The position numbers and the translations under genes were made by a program. Source: Pseudomonas viridiflava (GTDB lineage: Bacteria; Pseudomonadota; Gammaproteobacteria; Pseudomonadales; Pseudomonadaceae). From it: a stretch of 64,000 bases of DNA. The notes beneath the pieces are model-generated. The model did not search any database. It was given only the letters and a program-made list of their open reading frames with translations, and was not told the DNA's origin. The stretch spans positions 1-64,000 of the forward strand of contig NZ_LKEH01000031.1 of assembly GCF_001642795.1 (NCBI RefSeq), written 5' to 3'. This document shows, piece by piece, positions 43,766-52,374 of this stretch. The number at the start of each line of letters is the position of its first letter. Positions within the stretch are counted from its first letter, which is position 1.

Positions 43766-45046
43766 ATGCTCGATTCCAAACTGTTACGTACTCAACTTCA
43801 GGACGTAGCGGATCGCCTGGCTTCCCGTGGCTTTACACTGGACGTGGCCCGTATTGAAGCGCTGGAAGCCCAGCGCAAGGTTGTGCAGACCCGCACCGAA
43901 CAGTTGCAGGCCGAGCGTAACGCCCGTTCCAAATCCATCGGTCAGGCCAAGCAACGCGGCGAAGACATTGCGCCACTGATGGCGGACGTCGAGCGCATGG
44001 GCACCGAGCTGAGCGAAGGCAAGGTCGAGCTGGATGGGATTCAGGCCGAACTGGACGCGCTGGTACTCAATATCCCGAACCTGCCACACGAATCGGTTCC
44101 GGTAGGCGCCGATGAAGACGGCAACGTCGAGGTGAGCACCTGGGGCACGCCAACCCGCTTCGATTTCGAGGTCAAGGACCACGTCGCGCTGGGCGAACAA
44201 TACGGCTGGCTGGATTTCGAAACCGCCGCCAAGCTGTCTGGCGCGCGTTTTGCCCTGCTGCGTGGCCCTATCGCACGTCTGCATCGTGCGCTGGCCCAGT
44301 TCATGATCAACCTGCACATCAACGAGCATGGCTACGAAGAGGCTTACACGCCTTATCTGGTTCAGGCGCCAGCGCTGCAGGGCACCGGTCAATTGCCGAA
44401 GTTCGAAGAAGACCTGTTCAAGATTTCCCGTGAAGGCGAAGCGGATCTGTACCTGATCCCGACCGCCGAAGTGTCGCTGACCAACATCGTGTCGGGCGAG
44501 ATTCTGGACGCCAAACAGCTGCCGATGAAGTTCGTCGCCCATACGCCGTGCTTCCGCAGCGAAGCGGGCGCGTCGGGTCGTGACACTCGCGGCATGATTC
44601 GCCAGCATCAGTTCGACAAGGTCGAGATGGTGCAGATCGTTGCGCCGGACGAGTCCATGGCCGCCCTTGAATCGCTGACCGGCAACGCCGAACGCGTGCT
44701 GCAACTGCTGGAGCTGCCTTACCGCAAACTGGCGCTGTGCACCGGCGACATGGGTTTCAGCGCCGTGAAGACCTACGACCTTGAAGTCTGGATTCCGAGC
44801 CAGGACAAGTACCGTGAAATCTCCTCGTGCTCCAACTGCGGGGACTTTCAGGCGCGTCGCATGCAGGCTCGCTGGCGCAACCCGGAAACCGGCAAGCCGG
44901 AACTGGTGCATACGCTGAATGGCTCCGGTCTCGCGGTAGGTCGTACGCTGGTTGCGGTGCTGGAAAACTATCAGCAGGCAGACGGTTCGATTCGTGTGCC
45001 TGACGTTCTCAAGCCCTACATGGGCGGCCTTGAGGTCATCGGTTAA
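43766..45046 (+). CDS. serS: Seryl-tRNA synthetase
   Basis: A 426-residue class II synthetase. The N-terminal coiled-coil arm (30-100) contacts the long variable arm of tRNA-Ser. Class II motif 2 (TPCFRSEAGASGRDTRGMIR) near 265-285 and motif 3 (NGSGLAVGRTLVAVLEN) near 380-396 are intact. The stop TAA is followed with no gap by the cysG ATG. The tRNA-Ser(UGA) gene of this window is one of its substrates. Confidence 0.97.
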   Translation: MLDSKLLRTQLQDVADRLASRGFTLDVARIEALEAQRKVVQTRTEQLQAERNARSKSIGQAKQRGEDIAPLMADVERMGTELSEGKVELDGIQAELDALVLNIPNLPHESVPVGADEDGNVEVSTWGTPTRFDFEVKDHVALGEQYGWLDFETAAKLSGARFALLRGPIARLHRALAQFMINLHINEHGYEEAYTPYLVQAPALQGTGQLPKFEEDLFKISREGEADLYLIPTAEVSLTNIVSGEILDAKQLPMKFVAHTPCFRSEAGASGRDTRGMIRQHQFDKVEMVQIVAPDESMAALESLTGNAERVLQLLELPYRKLALCTGDMGFSAVKTYDLEVWIPSQDKYREISSCSNCGDFQARRMQARWRNPETGKPELVHTLNGSGLAVGRTLVAVLENYQQADGSIRVPDVLKPYMGGLEVIG

Positions 45047-46441
45047 ATGGAATTCCTGCCGCTGTTCCATAACCTGCGTGGCAGTCGCGTGCTGGTGGTC
45101 GGCGGCGGTGAAATCGCCCTGCGCAAATCCCGGCTGATCTTCGAGGCGGGTGCCGTTATTCGCGTCGTCGCCCCGGAAATCGAAAGCCAGTTGCGCGACT
45201 TGGTCGTCCAGAGCGGCGGTGAGCTGATTCTGCGTGGCTATCACCAAGATGATCTGGACGGCTGCGTGCTGATCATTGCCGCCACCGACGACGAGCCGCT
45301 CAACGCTCAGGTTTCCCACGATGCCCGTGCGCGTTGTGTGCCGGTCAACGTGGTGGATGCGCCTGCGCTGTGCACGGTCATCTTCCCGGCCATCGTCGAC
45401 CGTTCACCGCTGGTGATTGCCGTGTCCAGTGGCGGCGATGCGCCGGTGCTGGCTCGACTCATCCGTGCCAAGCTGGAAACTTGGATTCCCTCGACCTACG
45501 GCCAACTGGCCGGTCTGGCTGCGCGCTTCCGTCATCAGGTCAAAGGACTGTTTCCGAACGTCCAGCAGCGCCGTGCATTTTGGGAAGATGTTTTTCAAGG
45601 TGCCATTGCCGATCGTCAACTGGCCGGGCAGGGCGCCGAGGCCGAGCGCCTGCTGATCGCCAAGATCGCAGGTGAACCGCCAGCGGAAACCGGCGAGGTC
45701 TATCTGGTGGGCGCAGGCCCTGGCGATCCTGACTTGCTGACGTTCAAGGCCTTGCGCCTGATGCAGCAGGCGGACGTGGTGCTCTACGACCGTCTGGTGG
45801 CGCCGACCATTCTCGATCTGTGCCGCCGTGATGCGGAACGGGTCTATGTCGGCAAACGCCGTTCCGAACATGCTGTACCGCAGGATCAGATCAACAAGCA
45901 ACTTGTCGATCTGGCCAAGCAGGGCAAGCGGGTGGTTCGTCTGAAAGGCGGCGATCCGTTCATCTTCGGCCGTGGTGGCGAGGAAATCGAAGAGCTGGCG
46001 GCTCACGGCATTCCGTTTCAGGTGGTTCCCGGTATTACAGCCGCCAGCGGTTGTGCGGCCTACGCCGGTATTCCGTTGACCCACCGCGATCATGCGCAAT
46101 CGGTGCGTTTCATCACCGGTCACCTCAAGGATGGCTCCACCGATTTGCCATGGTCCGATCTGGTGGCTCCGGCGCAGACCCTGGTGTTCTACATGGGATT
46201 GATCGGTTTGCCGGTGATCTGCCAGGAACTGATCAGGCATGGCCGCTCTGCGGACACGCCAGCGGCGCTGGTTCAGCAGGGCACCACGACCAATCAGCGA
46301 GTGTTCACGGGCACGCTGGCCAACCTGCCGCAACTGGTGGCCGAGCACGAAGTGCATGCGCCGACGCTGGTCATCATTGGCGAAGTGGTTCAGTTGCGTG
46401 AAAAGCTGGCCTGGTTCGAAGGCAATCAGGCGACCGTCTGA
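45047..46441 (+). CDS. cysG: Siroheme synthase CysG
   Basis: A 464-residue trifunctional enzyme. Residues 1-200 form the precorrin-2 dehydrogenase/ferrochelatase with the NAD-binding motif VLVVGGGEIALRKSRL and the catalytic-Asp region. Residues 215-464 form the SAM uroporphyrinogen III methyltransferase with VYLVGAGPGDPDLLTF and the RLKGGDPFIFGRGGEE motif. It makes siroheme for sulfite and nitrite reductases. It begins on the base after serS ends and is followed by a hairpin. Confidence 0.97.
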   Translation: MEFLPLFHNLRGSRVLVVGGGEIALRKSRLIFEAGAVIRVVAPEIESQLRDLVVQSGGELILRGYHQDDLDGCVLIIAATDDEPLNAQVSHDARARCVPVNVVDAPALCTVIFPAIVDRSPLVIAVSSGGDAPVLARLIRAKLETWIPSTYGQLAGLAARFRHQVKGLFPNVQQRRAFWEDVFQGAIADRQLAGQGAEAERLLIAKIAGEPPAETGEVYLVGAGPGDPDLLTFKALRLMQQADVVLYDRLVAPTILDLCRRDAERVYVGKRRSEHAVPQDQINKQLVDLAKQGKRVVRLKGGDPFIFGRGGEEIEELAAHGIPFQVVPGITAASGCAAYAGIPLTHRDHAQSVRFITGHLKDGSTDLPWSDLVAPAQTLVFYMGLIGLPVICQELIRHGRSADTPAALVQQGTTTNQRVFTGTLANLPQLVAEHEVHAPTLVIIGEVVQLREKLAWFEGNQATV

Positions 46442-46448
46442 TGCCACT

Positions 46449-46477
46449 TGATGGATAGCCCGCCGGGCTATCCATTG
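46449..46477. terminator. Terminator between convergent cysG and the reductase gene
   Basis: A 10-bp perfect stem ATGGATAGCC/GGCTATCCAT with a 5-base loop, between two convergent genes. There is no strong T-run on either side, so efficiency is uncertain. Confidence 0.65.
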
Positions 46478-46486
46478 TCATGCCGT

Positions 46487-47485
46487 TTACTTCTCCCAGA
46501 CGCCCATGCCGGACAGCCGTTCACGATCGTGGCTGGCCTCAAGGTTCAATGCCGGGCCTTTGGGAATGATCCCGGTCGGATTGATGGTGCGATGGCTCGC
46601 GTAATAGTGGCCTTTGATGTGCTCGAAATTCACCGTCTCGGCGACACCCGGCCACTGGTACAGCTCGCGCAGCCAGTTGCTGAGGTTCGGGTAATCCGCG
46701 ATACGCCGCTGGTTGCACTTGAAGTGGCTGTAATAAACCGCATCGAAGCGCACGATGGTGGTGAACAGCCTCACGTCGGCTTCGGTCAGGTGCTCGCCTG
46801 CCAGATAGCGCTTCTCGCCCAGCAGGTTTTCCAGCTCGCCCAGTTCAGCAAACACGTCATCGAATGCTTCTTCGTAGGCATGCTGCGAGGTGGCAAAGCC
46901 TGCGCGATACACGCCATTGTTGACGGCGGGGTAGATGCGTTCGTTGAGCTCGTCGATAGTGGCCTGCAGCGCTGATGGATAGAAATCCAGGCGGTTGCCG
47001 GTCAGCTCGTCAAATGCCGAGTTGAACATGCGGATGATCTCCGCCGACTCGTTGCTGACGATGCGCTTCTGCTGTTTATCCCACAGTACCGGCACGGTCA
47101 CTCGGCCTGTGTACTGAGGGTCATCCGCGGTGTAGCGCTGATGCAGGAAGGTCAGGTTGTCGAGGGCATCGCCGCTGGAGCCTTTCTGCTGATCAAAGGT
47201 CCAGCCGTTTTCCAGCATCAGCCAACTGACGACCGAAACGTCGATCAGACTCTCCAGCCCCTTGAGCTTGCGCAGGATCAGCGTGCGATGCGCCCATGGG
47301 CAGGCGAGAGAAACATACAGGTGGTAGCGGCCTGCCTGTGCTTCGAAACCGCCATCGCCTGACGGTCCAGGTTTACCGTCGGCCGTGACCCAGCTACGAC
47401 GCTGGGCGTTTTCGCGCTGGAAGGCGCCGTCTTTGCTGCTTTCGTACCACTGGTCCTGCCAGCGTCCTTCGACCAGAAGGCCCAT
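46487..47485 (-). CDS. yqjG: Glutathionyl-hydroquinone reductase (YqjG-like)
   Basis: A 332-residue Xi-class glutathione transferase. It uses glutathione to reduce glutathionyl-hydroquinones. The catalytic cysteine, C62, lies in SLACPWAHRT, the family motif. The N-terminal thioredoxin-like part is followed by a helical domain with LTEADVRLFTTIVRFDAVYYSHFKC, characteristic of the Xi class. It is transcribed toward cysG. Upstream, at 47564-47596, is an inverted repeat. Confidence 0.92.
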   Translation of the reverse strand: MGLLVEGRWQDQWYESSKDGAFQRENAQRRSWVTADGKPGPSGDGGFEAQAGRYHLYVSLACPWAHRTLILRKLKGLESLIDVSVVSWLMLENGWTFDQQKGSSGDALDNLTFLHQRYTADDPQYTGRVTVPVLWDKQQKRIVSNESAEIIRMFNSAFDELTGNRLDFYPSALQATIDELNERIYPAVNNGVYRAGFATSQHAYEEAFDDVFAELGELENLLGEKRYLAGEHLTEADVRLFTTIVRFDAVYYSHFKCNQRRIADYPNLSNWLRELYQWPGVAETVNFEHIKGHYYASHRTINPTGIIPKGPALNLEASHDRERLSGMGVWEK

Positions 47486-47563
47486 GTCTGAATCCCCATT
47501 TCTGAATTAAGTACAGCTTGGAATCAGTCTAGTGACATCGGTTCGACCGAAAAACGCAAATTC

Positions 47564-47596
47564 TGACCGATCATTATCGATAAAGCCGATCGGTCA
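47564..47596. repeat. Inverted repeat TGACCGAT-N17-ATCGGTCA
   Basis: Two 8-base arms lie between the end of the TrpD2-like gene and the start of the reductase gene. On the minus strand the repeat could fold as a terminator (AATTTGCGTTTTT follows). The same half-site occurs, head to head, in a palindrome upstream of aprA. Confidence 0.45.
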
Positions 47597-48595
47597 CAGA
47601 TCCTTGTTGCGGCGCTCCCAGAATGTCTGCGCCTGCACAAACGCTTCATCACGCGCCATGCCGAGGCCGCGTAACGCCAAGGCCATGGTCGAGATCAGCG
47701 CGAGTTGCGGATAACTGTCCTCAAGTTCGCCGCGCCACAAACCGACCAGTTGCGCCGGGTCGAGCGTGGCGGGTTTGACGTGACGTCGCGGCGAGAGGGC
47801 TGGCCATTCCTCATCCCAGGGCTGTCCGCCCGTCGTGCCGTACAGATGACTGATGGTGTCCGGGTTGATCTCGATCTCACCGCCATCGCCCTTGACCACG
47901 ATGGCGTTGTCACCCAGCAGGCTGCTGGCATCCCGGTGAACGCTCTGATAACCCGGATGGAAAATGCTTTGCAGCCCGCAGCGCGCCTGCAACGGATTGA
48001 GAATCCGCGCCAGCGAATGAATCGGCGAGCGCAGCCCAAGCGTGTTGCGCAGGTCGATCATGCGCTGCAGTTGCGGTGCCCAGTCGGCGAGCGGCATGAA
48101 CGCCAGATTGCCCTGTGCCACCGCTGTTTCGACCGACGACCAGTTGCGACACAGCGGAATATTCAGCAAACCGAGCAACTGCTCGGTGTACAGCCGACCG
48201 GCCGTATGAGCACCGCCGCCGTGCAGCAGGATCCTGATGCCGTTCTGGGACAGGCACTTGGCGGCCAGCAGATACCAGGGCAGGTGACGTTTCTTGCCTG
48301 CGTAGGTCGGCCAGTCGATGTCGATCGTGATCGGTGGCGCATTCAGGCGTTCGCGTACCGCCTCAGTGAAACCGGCAAGTTCCTCCGGGCTTTCTTCTTT
48401 ATGGCGCAGCAGCATCAGAAAGGCGCCGAGCTGGGTGTCCTCGACCTTTTCATCGAGCACCATGCCCATGGCCTCGCGCGCTTCTTCGCGCGTCAGGTTG
48501 CGTGCGCCACGTTTGCCTTTGCCCAGAATGCGGACGAACTGGGCAAAAGGGTGCTCTTCGGGTGTTTCGGTGACAAGCGGGGCGTAGTCGTTCAT
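47594..48595 (-). CDS. ybiB: TrpD2/YbiB-like glycosyltransferase-family protein
   Basis: A 333-residue member of the family that looks like anthranilate phosphoribosyltransferase (TrpD) but lacks that activity. E. coli YbiB binds nucleic acids. The helical N-terminal domain FVRILGKGKRGARNLTREEA and the glycine-rich LLHGGGAHTAGR segment are visible. The start overlaps the tusE stop (ATGA), so it belongs to the tus operon, which hints at a role in RNA or thiolation; that is inference. Confidence 0.88.
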   Translation of the reverse strand: MNDYAPLVTETPEEHPFAQFVRILGKGKRGARNLTREEAREAMGMVLDEKVEDTQLGAFLMLLRHKEESPEELAGFTEAVRERLNAPPITIDIDWPTYAGKKRHLPWYLLAAKCLSQNGIRILLHGGGAHTAGRLYTEQLLGLLNIPLCRNWSSVETAVAQGNLAFMPLADWAPQLQRMIDLRNTLGLRSPIHSLARILNPLQARCGLQSIFHPGYQSVHRDASSLLGDNAIVVKGDGGEIEINPDTISHLYGTTGGQPWDEEWPALSPRRHVKPATLDPAQLVGLWRGELEDSYPQLALISTMALALRGLGMARDEAFVQAQTFWERRNKDL

Positions 48596-48927
48596 ATGCA
48601 GTTGGTCGGCTTTGGCAGGCCCGCCAGCTTGGCGGCAAGTTTGGCGGGGGTGCCGTTGAACAGGCGATTGAGGTGCATGCTGTTGCCTTTTTCGGCACCC
48701 AGTTTCAGTGCGGTGTACTTGATCAGCGGCCGGGTCGCCGGAGACAGCTGAAACTCTGCATAAAAGCCACGCAATAGTTCGAGGATCTCGACGTGTTCAG
48801 GCGTCAGCGTCAGGCCTTCTTCGCCAGCCAGTGCATGGGCGGCGTCCATCGACCAGTCGTTCAGGTCCGTGAGGAACCCGTCCTTGTCGAGTTCCAGTGT
48901 GCGCCCGGCGACGATCAACTGTTTCAT
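48592..48927 (-). CDS. tusE: Sulfur relay protein TusE (DsrC family)
   Basis: A 111-residue persulfide carrier that accepts sulfur from TusBCD and passes it to MnmA for 2-thiouridine in tRNA. Family features are DKDGFLTDLNDWS and HPLIKY-like RPLIKYTALKLG, and the single conserved cysteine next to the C-terminal residue (TNCI). Only that cysteine is kept, as in TusE rather than in sulfite-reduction DsrC. It overlaps tusB by 4 bases. Confidence 0.95.
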   Translation of the reverse strand: MKQLIVAGRTLELDKDGFLTDLNDWSMDAAHALAGEEGLTLTPEHVEILELLRGFYAEFQLSPATRPLIKYTALKLGAEKGNSMHLNRLFNGTPAKLAAKLAGLPKPTNCI

Positions 48928-49220
48928 AGCCAGGTGTTCACTTTGTCAAAACGGATCGACAGCTCGACGAAGCCTGCGTAATCCACGCTGACAATACCGG
49001 CTGGCAACGGGAGGTTACGGGCCTTGAGGTCTTCGTCCAGTACGAACAGCGATTGCGAACCGGCCTGCTGCAGCTTCTGCGAAACAGGGCTCGACGGCGT
49101 CAGAGCGTAGGTGGCGTCGCCAGACAGCAGAATGCCGTCGTTGTCGCCCAGCAAACGCAGGCAGCTGTCCAGACGGTTGTCGGTAAAGGGGGAATGGGAA
49201 AGAACGTGCAAAGTGCTCAT
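48924..49220 (-). CDS. tusB: Sulfur relay protein TusB
   Basis: A 98-residue DsrH-fold subunit of the TusBCD heterohexamer. The N-terminal LHVLSHSPF, the GDATYAL segment and the C-terminal VDYAGFVEL stretch fit the family. It has no essential cysteine. It lies between tusC and tusE with 1-4 base overlaps. Confidence 0.92.
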   Translation of the reverse strand: MSTLHVLSHSPFTDNRLDSCLRLLGDNDGILLSGDATYALTPSSPVSQKLQQAGSQSLFVLDEDLKARNLPLPAGIVSVDYAGFVELSIRFDKVNTWL

Positions 49221-49582
49221 CAGATCGTAATCACCTGGTCGTAGCGCTCGAACAAGGCCGACAGCTCGGTCCGGCCGGACAGCAGGCAGATGTCGTCATC
49301 CAGGCCATCGCTCGGGACGCCGCGCTCGGCAATGCTCTGCGCGCAGGCATAGAGGTCTTCAACGCCGAACATCGACAATGCCTTGAGATTGGCGGTCAGG
49401 TCTTTCTGTTGCAAGGCTGCTGCGCTCTGTTGCGGCAGCAGCTGCAGCACGCCGTCATCCAGAAACAGCAAACCGATGGGCAGATCGAACGCGCCGCCTG
49501 CCAGGACGATGTCCAGCGCTTCACGCGCGCCGGGCCCCGACCAAGGCGACTGGCGGCTGACAATCAAAAGTGACTTGGGCAT
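49220..49582 (-). CDS. tusC: Sulfur relay protein TusC
   Basis: A 120-residue DsrF-fold subunit of TusBCD. The beta-strand start KSLLIVSRQSPWSG and the ALDIVLAGGAFD/IGLLFLDDGVLQL segments are typical. Its stop shares a base with the tusB start. Confidence 0.92.
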   Translation of the reverse strand: MPKSLLIVSRQSPWSGPGAREALDIVLAGGAFDLPIGLLFLDDGVLQLLPQQSAAALQQKDLTANLKALSMFGVEDLYACAQSIAERGVPSDGLDDDICLLSGRTELSALFERYDQVITI

Positions 49583-49583
49583 T

Positions 49584-49976
49584 TCAAGGCCCTCCGAAAC
49601 AGATCAGTCGGTCTGCCGATTGCACGGCGTCATGCAACTGACCCAGCCCCGATAAATCCCAAGGCTCCAGCAGATTGGCCGCAGGGCGCTGATAACGCTC
49701 GGCTTCCTCCTGATTCAGAACGCCGCGACGCAGCGCAGCGGCGATGCACACCACGCCATCGAGTTGGTGCTCGACGATAAAGTCGCGCCACTGACGCGGC
49801 ACATCCTGTTCATCCTGAGGCGTAACGGCATTGGCCGACGCGCTGTGCACACCGTCCTGATAGAAGAACAGCCGGACAATCTCGTGTCCGCCCGCGAGTA
49901 CCGCCTGGGCAAACAGCAGCCCACGCCGGGAAGACGGCGCATGGCCTGCAGAAAAAAGGGAGATGGCGAATTTCAT
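49584..49976 (-). CDS. tusD: Sulfurtransferase TusD
   Basis: A 130-residue DsrE-fold subunit. TusD carries the persulfide in TusBCD: the conserved cysteine is in GVVCIAAALRRGV near residue 78. The ATG at 49976 gives MKFAISLFS; the frame extends upstream without a better start. It is the first gene of the tus operon. In P. aeruginosa it follows tRNA-Ser directly; here 6.2 kb separates them. Confidence 0.93.
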   Translation of the reverse strand: MKFAISLFSAGHAPSSRRGLLFAQAVLAGGHEIVRLFFYQDGVHSASANAVTPQDEQDVPRQWRDFIVEHQLDGVVCIAAALRRGVLNQEEAERYQRPAANLLEPWDLSGLGQLHDAVQSADRLICFGGP

Positions 49977-50118
49977 TGTCGGCTCTGCCAGCAAAACATG
50001 CGCAATGATAAAGAATTCGAGGGCGGGGGTGTGAGTTTGCCGAGACAAAGGGGCTTTGCCGAGGCGTTAGCTAGCCCTTTTTTCGTCATGTACGCAGCTA
50101 GCATGATGCAACGCAGAG

Positions 50119-52374
50119 TCAGGATGAGCCGTCACTGAGCGACAACACCTTCGCAAGCTCAATTGCCCCTCCCAGATCCAGTTGGCTGGAAGCGAATGAT
50201 TTGATAAGCAGTGGCAAAGGCAGCGCCCAGTCCCATTTTTCCCTGATCAGGTTTTTCACCTCTTTCAGGAGTGGTTCCACGTCGATGGCATCCAGACAGG
50301 CAATTTCGCGCAGCGCTGCCATGAGGCTTTCCTTCGGCGCGCCGATGTCCAGTACGAGCCCCGAGCACTCGCACATGACGCCTTCCCGGTTGAGCAGCAG
50401 CGAAAGTGCGTCATTGATGTAGTCGCCTTTCCAGGTTAGCAGATAGTTTCTGGATGCTGATCCGGCCAGGTGCCGTTTATCCAGCCCCAAAGAACGAAAG
50501 GTATGGCGTGCTTCTTCCAGCAGTTTCTGTGCATTGGCATCAATGAATGGGCAGGGTGCCGTTTCCACGAGTACGGATCGCATCTCCTGCCTGACATCGT
50601 CGTGAATCTTTGCACTCAGACCGTCGAATGTCGGAGGCTCGCCGCCACGCGCGGGTTTGACGACGATGACTTTCTTCTCAAGGTCTATGTCCATCACTTG
50701 CCAGCGTCTGCCGCCGAATATGATGCGCTGGCCTTGGGTGAGCGGCCGGCTGACGGGCACGGAGCCCAGAGGCTTGCCGTCGCGAATGAGCCTGAACTCC
50801 TCGTCGCTCTGGAATGCACTGTAAAACTCGTAATGATTGACCAGTCGTTCACCGATCTCTCCGGGTAACAACAGTCCGGAGCTGTCCTGTACAACGAGTT
50901 TTTGCTCGCCCAGCGCCTTGAGCATCGCCAGAAAGTCCGGCCTGGTGATGGCTGAAAACGTTCCGCTGGCAACCAGCGCGCTCCACAGCTCCGAAGCACT
51001 GGCGCCACCTTGCTGTGCAATCACGGACAGGCATTGCTGGACAAGTGTTGAGGCGTGAAGCCCATTGGCTCTGGGAGGTTCGAACCATTTGTTTATCAGC
51101 AGCCGAATCATCGCGATCGTCTGCACCAGATTTTGCCTGAGCTGATCGGACAGGTCTGAATCAGGTGTCAGGGTGCTTTCCTCGCAGTACACCCTCAAGG
51201 TCGCGGGTTCCCCCTCCCGGCGTCCCGACCGCCCCAGACGCTGACGCAGGCTTGCCACCGATGGCGGTGAATTGATTTGCGCCACTGTCCTGATGTTGCC
51301 GATGTCGATACCGAGTTCGAGGGTTGTCGTGCAGACCGCAGAGGCGGGCGGCGTACCTGCCTTGAGGGCGCGTTCTGTGTCTTCGCGCAAATCCCGTGAC
51401 AGGCTTCCGTGATGCGGGAAAAATTCATTTGGAAGGCCATCCTTCTCGCAAAGATGACGCAGCCTGTCGGCGTACCACTCGACCTTGTCACGGCTGTTGG
51501 GAAAGATCAGGTTGTTACTGCCGCACAGGAATTTATAGAGGTGTGCGGCGATTGCGTGTCGGCTTCCCGACTCGTTTTCTTGCTCGTTTTCGTCGTGATC
51601 TGTTGTCTCGGCGGGTTTCTGCCCTGAGATGAGTTTGATCATGGGAGGCAGGGTATAGCCGCGTACCTGAATTTGAAGATTCTGGCCGGAGGATTTTGAT
51701 TCGATCACCTCCATTCGCTGATTCTGGCCCGGTCGCAGGAACTCTCGCGCCAGCGACATTTCACCCAGCGTGGCAGAAAGGCCAACGCGGGGAAGTTGTC
51801 TGCCTGCGACGCGTTCGACGCGTTGCATCAATGACTGGAGCTGTTTGCCGCGTTCGCTGCCGATAAACGCGTGAAGTTCGTCTACCACGATGTACCGCAG
51901 TTGCTGAAACAATCCTTTAACGGCAGAGCCCCTGTTCACGAACAGGGCTTCGAGCGATTCGGGGGTAATGAGCAGGATGCCGCTGGGCGATGTGAGAAAC
52001 CGGTGCTTTCTGCTTGCCGAGACGTCGCCATGCCAGGCAACCACCGGCACCTCCAGTCGCTCGCAGAGGCGGCTCAACCGATCCCATTGATCGTTGATGA
52101 GTGCTTTGAGCGGGCTTATGTAGAGAACGGCCCCGGCAGGTTGGTCGTTGACCAGCAGGTTGGTCAGGATTGGAAGGAAAGCCGCTTCGGTCTTTCCCGC
52201 CGCAGTAGAGGCCGCAATGATCACGTCACGGTCGGCATCGATCAGCGCAGGGATGGCACATTCCTGAGCATCCCTGAGCGAGGTCCAGCCCTGGGACCAG
52301 ACCCAATGCTGCACATCCGGGTGCAGCCGTTCGAATGACGATGATTCAGAGCCTGAAACTGGTGAGTTCATCAT
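50119..52374 (-). CDS. Lhr/BrxHI-like DEAD/H-box helicase
   Basis: A 751-residue superfamily 2 helicase. Walker A is STAAGKT at 56-62, motif II DELH at 165-168, motif III SAT at 200-202, an acidic linker at 259-270, and motifs V-VI with LELGIDIG and QRLGRSGRR at 378-386. The C-terminal 300 residues resemble Lhr-type accessory domains. Lhr-like helicases occur in BREX type 2 (BrxHI) beside a BrxD ATPase, which is exactly the neighbour here. The gene overlaps the end of the ATPase gene by 29 bases and ends the operon. Two ATGs start the frame (52374, 52371). No nuclease or methylase domain is present. Confidence 0.88.
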   Translation of the reverse strand: MMNSPVSGSESSSFERLHPDVQHWVWSQGWTSLRDAQECAIPALIDADRDVIIAASTAAGKTEAAFLPILTNLLVNDQPAGAVLYISPLKALINDQWDRLSRLCERLEVPVVAWHGDVSASRKHRFLTSPSGILLITPESLEALFVNRGSAVKGLFQQLRYIVVDELHAFIGSERGKQLQSLMQRVERVAGRQLPRVGLSATLGEMSLAREFLRPGQNQRMEVIESKSSGQNLQIQVRGYTLPPMIKLISGQKPAETTDHDENEQENESGSRHAIAAHLYKFLCGSNNLIFPNSRDKVEWYADRLRHLCEKDGLPNEFFPHHGSLSRDLREDTERALKAGTPPASAVCTTTLELGIDIGNIRTVAQINSPPSVASLRQRLGRSGRREGEPATLRVYCEESTLTPDSDLSDQLRQNLVQTIAMIRLLINKWFEPPRANGLHASTLVQQCLSVIAQQGGASASELWSALVASGTFSAITRPDFLAMLKALGEQKLVVQDSSGLLLPGEIGERLVNHYEFYSAFQSDEEFRLIRDGKPLGSVPVSRPLTQGQRIIFGGRRWQVMDIDLEKKVIVVKPARGGEPPTFDGLSAKIHDDVRQEMRSVLVETAPCPFIDANAQKLLEEARHTFRSLGLDKRHLAGSASRNYLLTWKGDYINDALSLLLNREGVMCECSGLVLDIGAPKESLMAALREIACLDAIDVEPLLKEVKNLIREKWDWALPLPLLIKSFASSQLDLGGAIELAKVLSLSDGSS

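Noticed and set aside
49977..50118. An att-type direct repeat of the tRNA-Ser 3' end at the far side of the insert
   Set aside because: I compared the tRNA 3' end (aatctctatgcctccgcca) with this stretch by eye and saw no match, and there is no integrase.
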